DNA from: Deltaproteobacteria bacterium
GTDB lineage: Bacteria > UBA10199 > DSSB01
Assembly (NCBI GenBank): GCA_021414045.1
Contig: JAIOPF010000256.1
Location: 1-7,672, forward strand
Reading direction: 5' to 3'
DNA length: 7,672 nt
Within the stretch, counting starts at the first letter, position 1, and the number at the start of each line of letters is the position of its first letter. Under the pieces are notes generated by a model. It made no database searches and was not told the DNA's origin. It worked only from the letters and a program-made list of their open reading frames with translations. Below, piece by piece: positions 1-5,970 of the stretch. The position numbers were made by a program, and so were the translations under genes.

Positions 1-466
1 CGGATTCCCCATCGTCGATTTCATGACCCGCCTGGGATGCCTGCTGGCGGGTTGCTGCTACGGCAAGCCCAGCCCGCACAACCATTTCGAATGGCTGCTC
101 TATGTCGTCTTCAACAACCGCCAGGGCGACGCGGGCTACAAGTTTCCGGGCGTCCATCTCTGGCCCACCCAAATCTACAGTATGATGGCGGCGGTCGTGA
201 TGTTCCTGATTTGTTATTCGATCGACCGCCACAAGAAATTCAAGGGCCAAATCGTCCTGAGTTACCTGATGCTTTATGCCGTGATTCGCACCTGCATAGA
301 GCTGTTGCGCGGCGACGTGGACCGCGGGCTCTATTTTCACAACACGGTTTCGACCGCGCAGATCATGAGCTTCCTGTTTTTCACCACCTGCGCCGTACTC
401 TACCAAATATTTAAACGCAAATATCCCATCGCGGCGGGAAAGACCGAATCGCCGAAACAAACGTAA
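1..466 (+). CDS. lgt: Prolipoprotein diacylglyceryl transferase, C-terminal part (5' end outside window)
   Basis: Lgt is an inner-membrane enzyme that transfers diacylglycerol from phosphatidylglycerol to the lipobox cysteine of prolipoproteins, the first step of lipoprotein maturation. The reading frame is open to the left edge (first full codon at base 2), so the N-terminal half is missing and the ATG at 23 is internal. About 154 codons are visible. They contain the family motif R-L-G-C-L-L-A-G-C-C-Y-G right after the edge, several hydrophobic segments, and near the C-terminus R-x3-E-x2-R followed by G-D and a later T-A-Q, matching the conserved Arg/Glu region and the S-x-x-Q segment of Lgt. 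The tail is short and basic. The next gene, a CPBP protease on the same strand, starts 55 bases downstream with no terminator between, so they may be co-transcribed. The family call is firm. A divergent Lgt-like paralogue cannot be excluded without the N-terminal half. Confidence 0.88.
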   Translation, partial: GFPIVDFMTRLGCLLAGCCYGKPSPHNHFEWLLYVVFNNRQGDAGYKFPGVHLWPTQIYSMMAAVVMFLICYSIDRHKKFKGQIVLSYLMLYAVIRTCIELLRGDVDRGLYFHNTVSTAQIMSFLFFTTCAVLYQIFKRKYPIAAGKTESPKQT

Positions 467-521
467 ATGGACGCCCTTCCCGAAACATCCCAGAAACCCG
501 CTCTCAACACCCGGCGAAAAC

Positions 522-1076
522 ATGATGCTCTTCACGGGAGTGCTGCTTATTTACGTCCCTATCCTCGTCCTTTGGCTGCGCAAAGAACGGATGGACTTCT
601 TCGAGACCTCCTGGGGACAACTGGCCCGGTCTCTCGGCTCATTCTTGCTATTGGCGGCGATTCTATTTCCGGTGGTCGAAATGGGGAACCGCTGGTTTCA
701 AGCGACCTTCTTTCACCGGCACTATGTGGGGGGGCATTACGAAGGCTTGGCCAAAGCCGCCCTCTTCCAGTTCTTGTTGGTGGGTATTCCGGAGGAGTTC
801 TTCTACCGGGGTTATATGCAGACCCAGTTCGGCCGCCTTTGGGGCAAGCCCTTCCGCTTGTTCGGGACCCCGGTGGGCTGGTCCTTGTTGCTAACCTCGT
901 TTCTCTTCGCCCTCTCCCACAGCATGATCGTGCTGCGCTGGTGGCACTTCTCGATCTTCTTCCCTTCCCTAGCCTTCGGCTGGTTGCGGGAAAAAACCGA
1001 CGCCATCACGGCGGGGGCGCTCTTTCATGCCCTCTGCAACGTCTACAGCTTTTGGGTGGCCCTGAACTACCGCTAG
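522..1076 (+). CDS. CPBP-family (CAAX/Abi type) intramembrane glutamic protease
   Basis: This is a 184-residue polytopic membrane protein with the three CPBP (ABI) signature motifs: E-E-x3-R at residues 91-96 (Glu91, Glu92, Arg96), F-x3-H at 129-133 (His133), and H-x3-N at 169-173 (His169, Asn173). In this family these residues build the active site of an intramembrane protease related to Rce1 and MrtX/MrtC-type enzymes. Hydrophobic helices lie around residues 4-20, 38-53, 78-90, 118-135, 140-153 and 163-182. The start is the first of two adjacent ATG codons. The Shine-Dalgarno match is poor (GGCGAAAAC upstream) and the frame has no alternative start codon back to the end of lgt, so the start is only moderately certain. 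The gene ends in a TAG that overlaps the stop of the convergent small gene. Linkage to lgt hints at a role in maturing membrane or surface proteins, but this is inference; the substrate is unknown. Confidence 0.87.
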   Translation: MMLFTGVLLIYVPILVLWLRKERMDFFETSWGQLARSLGSFLLLAAILFPVVEMGNRWFQATFFHRHYVGGHYEGLAKAALFQFLLVGIPEEFFYRGYMQTQFGRLWGKPFRLFGTPVGWSLLLTSFLFALSHSMIVLRWWHFSIFFPSLAFGWLREKTDAITAGALFHALCNVYSFWVALNYR

Positions 1077-1261
1077 TGGCTCATCGCTCGCTCGTATTCG
1101 AGCTTTGCCTGAAGAATCCTTAGGACTTCCGCTTCTTCCTTCAGGTTTTCCTTGAAGTCTCGGTTGTCCGTATGGCTGATCTCGCGGCTCAGTTCCCGAA
1201 GGTGGTGCAGCAGCATGCTTTCGAGATACTGTTTCTCCTTCATCGTCAGCTCGATCTGCAT
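1073..1261 (-). CDS. Small conserved-looking helical protein, 62 aa, unknown function
   Basis: The 62-residue product is highly charged and predicted to be almost all alpha-helical, with a heptad-like Leu/Ile pattern (L-E-S-M-L-L, L-R-E-L, then E-V-L-R-I-L-Q-A-K-L) suggesting a helical hairpin or coiled coil. There is no signal peptide, membrane segment or cysteine. The central H-T-D-N-R-D-F-K-E-N-L-K-E segment resembles short hypothetical proteins I associate with deltaproteobacteria, but I cannot name a family. The start is well supported: a perfect AGGAGG (1266-1271) sits 4 bases before the ATG. The frame remains open upstream into the tRNA gene, but that extension runs through a terminator and structural RNA and is not coding. 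The gene is isolated from the secG/tRNA unit by the terminator at 1331-1366 and probably has its own promoter. It converges with the CPBP protease gene, sharing CTAG at the stops. Confidence 0.72.
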   Translation of the reverse strand: MQIELTMKEKQYLESMLLHHLRELSREISHTDNRDFKENLKEEAEVLRILQAKLEYERAMSH

Positions 1262-1301
1262 AGTTCCTCCTCTTGAAAAAACAACCTCAATCCCAAATAA
1301 G

Positions 1302-1307
1302 ATTTTA
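1302..1307 (-). promoter_or_regulatory. Possible -10 element for the 62-aa gene
   Basis: Read on the minus strand, the AT-rich stretch downstream of the tRNA terminator contains TAAAAT, a 5 of 6 match to the sigma70 -10 consensus, about 40 bases before the start codon. No good -35 hexamer is found at 16-18 bases upstream. The gene must be transcribed from somewhere after the terminator, which makes a promoter in this gap likely, but this exact site is a weak prediction. Confidence 0.25.
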
Positions 1308-1330
1308 ACGTAAAAATGGAATGGGGGAAC

Positions 1331-1366
1331 AGAGAAATAAAGGCCGCGTCTTTCGACGGAGCCTTT
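1331..1366 (-). terminator. Rho-independent terminator after tRNA-Leu
   Basis: On the minus strand, starting 17 bases after the tRNA CCA end, there is a 12-pair stem: AAAGGCTCCGTC, a GAAA tetraloop, then GACGCGGCCTTT. It has one C-C mismatch and one G-U pair and is followed by a T-rich run (TTTATTTCT counting the stem end). This is a textbook intrinsic terminator and marks the 3' end of the gap-pgk-tpiA-secG-tRNA transcription unit. Confidence 0.85.
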
Positions 1367-1382
1367 TGAGGATGTCTTACAT

Positions 1383-1466
1383 TGGTGCCGCGGGGGGGAC
1401 TCGAACCCCCACGGATCTCTCCACATGCACCTCAAACATGCGTGTCTGCCATTCCACCACCGCGGC
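1383..1466 (-). tRNA. tRNA-Leu, anticodon GAG
   Basis: The minus strand folds as a class II tRNA of 84 bases with an encoded CCA end. The acceptor stem GCCGCGG pairs with CCGCGGC, followed by discriminator A and CCA. The anticodon stem CATGT/GCATG encloses the loop TTGAGGT, giving anticodon GAG (decodes CUC and CUU). The long variable arm contains GGA-GAGA-TCC, as expected for leucine, and the T arm is GGGGG-TTCGAGT-CCCCC. It lies 66 bases downstream of secG on the same strand, as tRNA-Leu(GAG) does in several proteobacteria (secG-leuU in E. coli), and is followed by an intrinsic terminator. Confidence 0.96.
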
Positions 1467-1483
1467 TTAGCACCAAATTTTTC

Positions 1484-1505
1484 GGCTTCAGCCCTAGCTG
1501 AAACC
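1484..1505 (-). other. Hairpin between secG and tRNA-Leu
   Basis: A near-perfect inverted repeat is present: on the minus strand GGTTTCAGC, loop TAGG, GCTGAAGCC (9 pairs including one G-T), extendable by two further pairs. In the direction of transcription it is followed by an A run (GAAAAATTT), not a T run, so it is a poor intrinsic terminator for secG. It ends 17 bases before the mature 5' end of the tRNA. It could serve as an mRNA 3'-end stabiliser or a processing structure separating secG mRNA from the tRNA precursor. The function is inferred; the inverted repeat itself is directly visible. Confidence 0.6.
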
Positions 1506-1506
1506 A

Positions 1507-1512
1507 ATTATC
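1507..1512 (-). promoter_or_regulatory. Possible -10 element for the tRNA-Leu
   Basis: On the minus strand the secG-tRNA gap holds TTGACT (a -35-like hexamer) followed two bases later by GATAAT (5 of 6 matches to a -10). The two overlap in function and cannot work together. If GATAAT is used, its upstream hexamer is poor and transcription would start near 1500, inside the hairpin region. The alternative is co-transcription with secG. Confidence 0.2.
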
Positions 1513-1532
1513 CAAGTCAACGAAACGATTCT

Positions 1533-1922
1533 TTAATGGGTCGGCTTGCTCTCGGCGGTCGGGGCCTCGGCCTTCGGGGTGGCCGCCGGCTTGGGCGTTG
1601 ACTGAGGAGCGGGCGTCGCTTTGGGCGCCGGGGTCGCGGCCGGAGCGGAAATAGGATTCGGGTCGGCCACCGTCTTGACGATCGAGGACTTGCTCTTGTT
1701 GCGAGCGATGCTCGCCAGGGAGATCGAGGTGATCAAGAAGACCACGGCCACGCCGGTAGTCAGCTTGCTCAAGAAAGTCGCCGCGCCGCGGGAACCGAAG
1801 ACCGTCTGGGAGGATCCGCCGAAGGCGGCCCCCATGTCGGCGCCTTTTCCGGCCTGCAGCAGGATCACGATGACCAAAAAGATGCAGACCACGTAGTGTA
1901 AAGCCAATATTGCATTTTCCAT
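1533..1922 (-). CDS. secG: SecG, preprotein translocase subunit
   Basis: SecG is the small auxiliary subunit of the SecYEG translocon in the inner membrane, assisting SecA-driven export. The 129-residue product has two hydrophobic helices (about residues 5-23 and 52-72) flanking the conserved loop L-L-Q-x-G-K-G-A-D-M-G followed by F-G-G-S-S-Q-T and F-G-S-R-G-A-A-T-F-L-S-K, the hallmark of the family. After residue 84 comes an extended low-complexity tail of about 45 residues rich in Pro, Ala, Lys and Thr, making the protein longer than compact SecG proteins; such tails are common and variable in this family. The ATG directly follows the tpiA stop codon (TAG-ATG, no gap), with a purine-rich GAGAGGA upstream inside tpiA, so the two genes are probably translationally coupled. 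The tRNA-Leu follows 66 bases downstream. Confidence 0.95.
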   Translation of the reverse strand: MENAILALHYVVCIFLVIVILLQAGKGADMGAAFGGSSQTVFGSRGAATFLSKLTTGVAVVFLITSISLASIARNKSKSSIVKTVADPNPISAPAATPAPKATPAPQSTPKPAATPKAEAPTAESKPTH

Positions 1923-2699
1923 CTAACTCATCCTCTCTTCAAACTTGACGATCTTGGCGAAGGAATCGGAATCCAAGGAAGCGCCGCCTACCAAGAGCCC
2001 GTCGACATGGGTTTCTTTCATCAGGGCCGGGGCGTTCTCGGGCTTCACCGAACCTCCGTATAAAATTCGGATGCGGTTGGCCGTTGGAGCATCGTAATGC
2101 TTCATAAGCCAGGTGCGCATAAAATGATGGACCTCGCCGGCTTGCTGCGGCGTGGCGTTCTTGCCAGTGCCTATCGCCCAAACCGGCTCATAAGCCAGGA
2201 CCATCTTCTCGAAATCATGCATCGCGACGTCGCTGAAGGCGACCCTCATTTGCGCCTCGATGACGTCTAAAGTGCTGTCTTTCTCGCGTTGGGCGAGGTT
2301 TTCGCCGACGCAAACGATGGGGATCAGGTCGGACTTGAGGGCGGCCTGGAGCTTTTGGTTCACCATCTTGTCGGTCTCGCCGAACAGGTTGCGCCGCTCG
2401 GAATGGCCCACTAGCACCATTTCGCAGCCCACGTCCTTCAAAAAGGCACCGGAGATTTCGCCGGTAAAAGCCCCATCTTCTTCCCAAAACATATTTTGCG
2501 CGGCCAAGGACATATTCGTGTCCGACAAGGCCACCGACACGGAGTAAAGGGCCGTAAAAGGCGGAGCCACCGCCACGTCGATATGCGGCGAATCCACCAA
2601 AAGGTGCTTCAAGGCCGTGACCAGCTTGATGGATTCGGCCACGGTGTTGTTCATTTTCCAGTTGCCGACGATCAATGGCCGACGCAGATCGGGTATCAC
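1923..2699 (-). CDS. tpiA: Triosephosphate isomerase
   Basis: This cytoplasmic enzyme interconverts dihydroxyacetone phosphate and glyceraldehyde 3-phosphate. The 258-residue protein is full length for the family and has all catalytic residues: G-N-W-K-M-N with Asn13 and Lys15, electrophile His99 in V-G-H-S-E-R-R, catalytic base Glu171 in A-Y-E-P-V-W-A-I-G-T-G (loop 6 lid), and phosphate-binding Y-G-G-S-V (214-218) and G-L-L-V-G-G-A (234-240). The start is GTG, not ATG: it overlaps the pgk stop as GTGA (4-base overlap) and has GAGGGGG (2707-2713) 7 bases upstream, inside pgk. This points to translational coupling with pgk. The stop abuts the secG start. It is the third gene of the gap-pgk-tpiA-secG unit. 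Confidence 0.97.
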   Translation of the reverse strand: MIPDLRRPLIVGNWKMNNTVAESIKLVTALKHLLVDSPHIDVAVAPPFTALYSVSVALSDTNMSLAAQNMFWEEDGAFTGEISGAFLKDVGCEMVLVGHSERRNLFGETDKMVNQKLQAALKSDLIPIVCVGENLAQREKDSTLDVIEAQMRVAFSDVAMHDFEKMVLAYEPVWAIGTGKNATPQQAGEVHHFMRTWLMKHYDAPTANRIRILYGGSVKPENAPALMKETHVDGLLVGGASLDSDSFAKIVKFEERMS

Positions 2700-3892
2700 G
2701 CGGACGCCCCCTCTATCTCCAGGGCTTTCAAGCCTGGTAAAACCTTACCCTCTAAAAATTCAAGCGTCGCGCCCCCTCCCGTGGAGAGATGGGTGATCTT
2801 GTCGGCAACACCGGCTACCTTCACCGCGGCCAAGGAATCTCCACCTCCGACCACCGTCATGCCGGTGCTTTTCGCCATGGTCCGGGCGATTTCGACCGTG
2901 CCCTTTTCGAAGGGTTCCGTCTCGAAAGCCCCTACCGGTCCATTCCATAAAACCGTCTTCGCGCCCAGGATCTGCTTTTCGTAGGCCTCCAGCGTCTTGG
3001 GCCCGATGTCGAGGCCCATCCAACCCGCGGGGATCTCCCGGGAGTTGGTGGTTTTGAATTCGGCGCCTTCTTTCAATTCTTTTGCCACGACGTGGTCTTG
3101 AGGAAGTTCGAGGCGGATATCCTTGATGCGAGCCCGCTCTAAGAGCTTGGCGGCCTGATGGATCTTGGCGTCTTCGACCAGGGAACTGCCGACTTCGACG
3201 CCCTTGGCCTTCAAGAAAGTATAGGCCATGGCGCCGCCGATCATGAGTCCGTCGACGAGCTTGAGTAAATTTTCGATGACGCCCAGCTTGTCCGAGACCT
3301 TGGCCCCCCCTAAAAGGGCGACGAAGGGTCGCTCGGGCTCATGAAGTAGCCGGCTAAGGGTTTGGACTTCCTTTAAAACCAGGAGTCCCGCGGCCTTTTC
3401 CTTGATCAAGGGAACCATGCCCACCGTCGAAGCATGCGCGCGATGCAAGGTACCGAAGGCATCGTTGACATAGACTTCGGCCAGGCTTGCCAAGCGCTCG
3501 CTAAACAGGGGGTCGTTCGCTTCTTCGCCGGGATGGAAGCGCAGGTTCTCGAGGAGGATGACTTCGCCCTCACGCATCTCGCCGACAAGCTTCTTCACGG
3601 CGTCGCCGATGCAGTCCTCGGGAAAAATCACTTCCCGCTCGAGCAGTTCGCTCAAACGGGCGGCCACGGGCATCAGGCTGTATTTGGGATCAGGCTTCCC
3701 CTTGGGACGGCCCAAGTGGGAGGCAATGATGGCTTTGCCGCCGGCGTCCAGGACGTGACGGATCGTGGGAAGACTGGCGACGATGCGCGCATCGTCTTTC
3801 ACGCGTCCCTGACTGTCGTAGGGAACGTTGAAATCGACGCGGATGAATACGCGCTTTTCCTTCAGGTCCAATTCTTCGAGGCTCTTGATCAT
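2696..3892 (-). CDS. pgk: Phosphoglycerate kinase
   Basis: This enzyme transfers phosphate between 1,3-bisphosphoglycerate and ADP, giving 3-phosphoglycerate and ATP, in glycolysis and in reverse for gluconeogenesis. The 398-residue length is normal. N-domain substrate-binding motifs are R-V-D-F-N-V-P (18-24), S-H-L-G-R-P-K-G (58-65), L-L-E-N-L-R-F-H (113-120) and H-R-A-H-A-S (150-155). C-domain nucleotide-binding motifs are G-G-A-K-V-S-D-K (195-202), W-N-G-P-V-G (316-321), G-G-G-D-S (349-353) and G-G-G-A-T (372-376). No key residue is missing. The ATG lies only 10 bases after the gap stop, in a pyrimidine-rich spacer with no Shine-Dalgarno match, so expression probably depends on ribosomes arriving from gap. 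The 3' end overlaps the tpiA GTG by 4 bases. Confidence 0.98.
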   Translation of the reverse strand: MIKSLEELDLKEKRVFIRVDFNVPYDSQGRVKDDARIVASLPTIRHVLDAGGKAIIASHLGRPKGKPDPKYSLMPVAARLSELLEREVIFPEDCIGDAVKKLVGEMREGEVILLENLRFHPGEEANDPLFSERLASLAEVYVNDAFGTLHRAHASTVGMVPLIKEKAAGLLVLKEVQTLSRLLHEPERPFVALLGGAKVSDKLGVIENLLKLVDGLMIGGAMAYTFLKAKGVEVGSSLVEDAKIHQAAKLLERARIKDIRLELPQDHVVAKELKEGAEFKTTNSREIPAGWMGLDIGPKTLEAYEKQILGAKTVLWNGPVGAFETEPFEKGTVEIARTMAKSTGMTVVGGGDSLAAVKVAGVADKITHLSTGGGATLEFLEGKVLPGLKALEIEGASA

Positions 3893-3902
3893 GGGGATGG
3901 GA

Positions 3903-4904
3903 CTATAATTTCCGGCCGATGTACTTGGCCAAATCGATCATGCGCGTGCTGAAACCGCTCTCGTTGTCGTACCAGGCGAGGACCTTGACCATGGTCCCGT
4001 CCATCACCTTGGTCGAAAGTCCGTCGACCACCGACGAATACCGCGAACCGTTGTAATCGGTGCTCACGAGGGGCTCGGACGAATAGGCCAAAATTCCCTT
4101 CAATTCGCCCTTCGCGGCTTCTTGAAAAAATCCGTTGAGTTGCTCGACCGTCGTCGCGGTCTCGACGTCGGCGACGAAGTCGACCAACGAGACGTTGGGG
4201 GTGGGAACGCGGATCGCCATGCCGTCGAGCTTGCCCTTCAAGCGCGGCAGCACCAAACCGATGGCCTTGGCGCCCCCGGTGCTGGTCGGAATCATGTTGA
4301 TGGCGCCGGCGCGGGCGCGCCGCAGGTCTTTGTGCCCGCCGTCGATGATGCGCTGGTCGTTGGTGTAGCTGTGAACGGTGGTCATGAAACCGCGCTTCAC
4401 TTTCAATTTTTCATCGAGCACCTTGACCACCGGGGCCAGGCAGTTGGTGGTGCAAGAGGCGTTGGAAATGACCTCGTGCTTTTGCGGATCGTAACCCGCT
4501 TCGTTGACGCCCATCACCACCGTGTAGTCGCAATCGCCGGGCGCGCTGATGATGACCTTTTTCGCGCCACCCTTGATGTGGTTGAGGCAATCTTCTTTGC
4601 CGTCGAGGCGCCCGGTGCATTCGAGGACGATATCGACCGAGGCGTCGCGCCAATCAATCTTGGTGACGTCAGAGGTCTTCGAGACGAGGACCTTCTTCCC
4701 GTTCACGACGATGGCATTCTCTTGAACTTCGATGGTCCCGTTGAAGTTGCCGTGGACCGAATCGTACTTCAGAAGATGGGCGAGTTCGGTGGTGGAAGCC
4801 AAATCGTTGATTTTGACCACTTCAAATTGAGAATCGCCCTGGGCGAGTCGGAAGATGGTGCGACCGATGCGACCGAAGCCGTTGATACCGATACGTAAGG
4901 ACAT
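3903..4904 (-). CDS. gap: Glyceraldehyde-3-phosphate dehydrogenase, type I, NAD-dependent
   Basis: This enzyme oxidises and phosphorylates glyceraldehyde 3-phosphate to 1,3-bisphosphoglycerate with reduction of NAD. The 333-residue protein is full length. It shows the Rossmann motif I-N-G-F-G-R-I-G-R (7-15), the catalytic S-N-A-S-C-T-T-N-C block with Cys151, and His178 in T-T-V-H-S-Y. The substrate-binding P-T-S-T-G-G-A-K-A block (206-214) has Gly at 211, where most homologues carry Ala. The pairing of Asp34 after beta-2 (N-D-L) with Pro206 is what NAD-preferring enzymes show, so a glycolytic role is more likely than an NADPH-producing one. It is the first gene of the operon, preceded by a good promoter at 4954-4982. 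The nearest ribosome-binding match is GGAG (4917-4920) at a long 12-base spacing. The start is fixed by the family N-terminus. Confidence 0.98.
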   Translation of the reverse strand: MSLRIGINGFGRIGRTIFRLAQGDSQFEVVKINDLASTTELAHLLKYDSVHGNFNGTIEVQENAIVVNGKKVLVSKTSDVTKIDWRDASVDIVLECTGRLDGKEDCLNHIKGGAKKVIISAPGDCDYTVVMGVNEAGYDPQKHEVISNASCTTNCLAPVVKVLDEKLKVKRGFMTTVHSYTNDQRIIDGGHKDLRRARAGAINMIPTSTGGAKAIGLVLPRLKGKLDGMAIRVPTPNVSLVDFVADVETATTVEQLNGFFQEAAKGELKGILAYSSEPLVSTDYNGSRYSSVVDGLSTKVMDGTMVKVLAWYDNESGFSTRMIDLAKYIGRKL

Positions 4905-4953
4905 AATGCTTTAAAACTCCATGGGTTAGGGCCCAATTTTTTTGAGCGGGCGC

Positions 4954-4982
4954 ATTAATACATAGGCCCTATCCCCTGTCAA
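4954..4982 (-). promoter_or_regulatory. Sigma70-type promoter of the gap operon
   Basis: On the minus strand there is a perfect -35 TTGACA (4977-4982), a 17-base spacer, and the -10 hexamer ATTAAT (4954-4959), preceded by TG at the extended -10 position (TGT-ATTAAT). Transcription would begin near 4947, giving a leader of about 43 bases before gap. The -35 sits one base past the stop codon of the lipid kinase gene. No terminator separates the two, so read-through from upstream is also possible. Confidence 0.75.
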
Positions 4983-4983
4983 A

Positions 4984-5943
4984 TTATTCGACATTTCCCT
5001 TATCATATCCCGGGCTTGCGTTCGATGGCACCAGGATATCCAAGGCTAGGGGAACGATCTCGAAGCAAATCCGGGGACAACGGAAGTACTCGCCGTCGAG
5101 GTCGATCGCGAGATCCCCCGTCAAGGCTTCGATCTCCATCCGCGTCCCTTCACGGTAATGGATCTTGGGATGCTTCATCTTTCGCCGGCGATAGACATGG
5201 CGCAATTGGAGCAGCAAAGTGAAATAGGACATCTCCTCGGCGACCAGGAAAAACAGGCTCCCGTCGTCGAACTGGGCCTCGGGCGCGACGCACATTCCTC
5301 CGCCGAAATAGCGGCTATTCGCCGCCAAGGCCATCATGAGGGAGATCTCTTCCTGATGAACGGAACCATCGGAGAGCGTTTGCGAGACTTTGACGCGAGG
5401 AGGACGGTAGCTCCAACCCGCCGTGAATGTGGCGCGAAAATACTCCAGCGGACCGAAAAATTTCCGCGAGGCGTTGACCCGTCGCACCACCTCCCCAGCG
5501 ATCCCGGCGTCGGCGATATTAATAAAGTAGCGAAAGGTCTCTTCTCCCCGCCTTCCAATCCACGCCCTACCAAGGTCGATGCGGCGGTGTTGGGGATCGA
5601 GGACCCAAGAAAAATCGGTCGGAAATTGCGCGATCTCGCGCAAGCGCCGCGGGAAATCCCCTCCGGTGCCCGAAGCCAGCACGCCGACGGCCGGCCGCCT
5701 TTCCTCGGGCAGGGCCATGACGCCGTTGATCACTTCGTTGAGCGTGCCATCGCCGCCCACGGAAAAGAGCCGATGACAGCCGCGTTCTCCGGCTTCCCGA
5801 GCCAAAAAAGTCGCGTGCCCGGGCGCCTCGGTCAAAACCAGTTCCGCTTGGGGAAATCGCAGCGCGAGAAATTTCCTCAGCCTGGAAAGAAAGGAATGGC
5901 CGCGTCGCGAGGCGGGATTCAGGATAAAGCAGACGTCTTTCAT
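4984..5943 (-). CDS. Diacylglycerol kinase-catalytic-domain lipid kinase (YegS/DgkB-like)
   Basis: The 319-residue soluble or membrane-peripheral protein has the DAGK catalytic-domain layout. It has an N-terminal I-L-N-P-A-S-R-R-G (7-15), the nucleotide-binding S-V-G-G-D-G-T-L-N-E (61-70), a glycine-rich G-V-L-A-S-G-T-G-G-D-F segment (87-97), V-A-P-E-A-x-F-D-D-G (219-228), and D-L-D-G-E-Y (281-286) near the end, where the family has its conserved catalytic Asp/Glu region. Such enzymes phosphorylate diacylglycerol, phosphatidylglycerol, sphingosine-like or undecaprenol-type lipids using ATP; the lipid cannot be told from sequence. In the P-x-G-T-x-N-D-F motif, Asn is replaced by Gly95, a variant I recall from some bacterial homologues. 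Start ATG at 5943 matches the family N-terminus, though the ribosome-binding site is weak (GGCGAGAGA). It lies 27 bases downstream of the Fe-S gene and is probably co-transcribed with it. Confidence 0.9.
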   Translation of the reverse strand: MKDVCFILNPASRRGHSFLSRLRKFLALRFPQAELVLTEAPGHATFLAREAGERGCHRLFSVGGDGTLNEVINGVMALPEERRPAVGVLASGTGGDFPRRLREIAQFPTDFSWVLDPQHRRIDLGRAWIGRRGEETFRYFINIADAGIAGEVVRRVNASRKFFGPLEYFRATFTAGWSYRPPRVKVSQTLSDGSVHQEEISLMMALAANSRYFGGGMCVAPEAQFDDGSLFFLVAEEMSYFTLLLQLRHVYRRRKMKHPKIHYREGTRMEIEALTGDLAIDLDGEYFRCPRICFEIVPLALDILVPSNASPGYDKGNVE

Positions 5944-5970
5944 GAAAAAGATCTCTCGCCTTCGCGGGGG

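Noticed and set aside
467..1123. A 218-codon plus-strand frame starting right at the lgt stop codon
   Set aside because: It overlaps the CPBP protease in another frame. The protease frame carries all three family motifs, while this one is low-complexity Leu/Arg/Pro-rich and continues into the opposite-strand gene.
1383..1466. tRNA-Leu as a possible integration site for a mobile element
   Set aside because: There is no integrase gene, no direct repeat of the tRNA 3' end elsewhere in the window, and both flanks hold housekeeping or native-looking genes.
1262..1507. N-terminal extension of the small minus-strand gene to 144 residues
   Set aside because: The extension would translate through the tRNA-Leu and its terminator. 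The internal ATG at 1261 has a perfect Shine-Dalgarno sequence.
4122..4898. A 258-codon plus-strand frame antisense to gap
   Set aside because: It is a shadow of gap, with Val/Asp/Gly-rich translation and no domain. The sense strand has every catalytic residue of GAPDH.
4905..4953. Possible riboswitch or attenuator in the gap leader
   Set aside because: The leader is only about 43 bases, with no stable stem followed by a T run. GGGCCC and CCATGG are short palindromes that do not form a larger structure.
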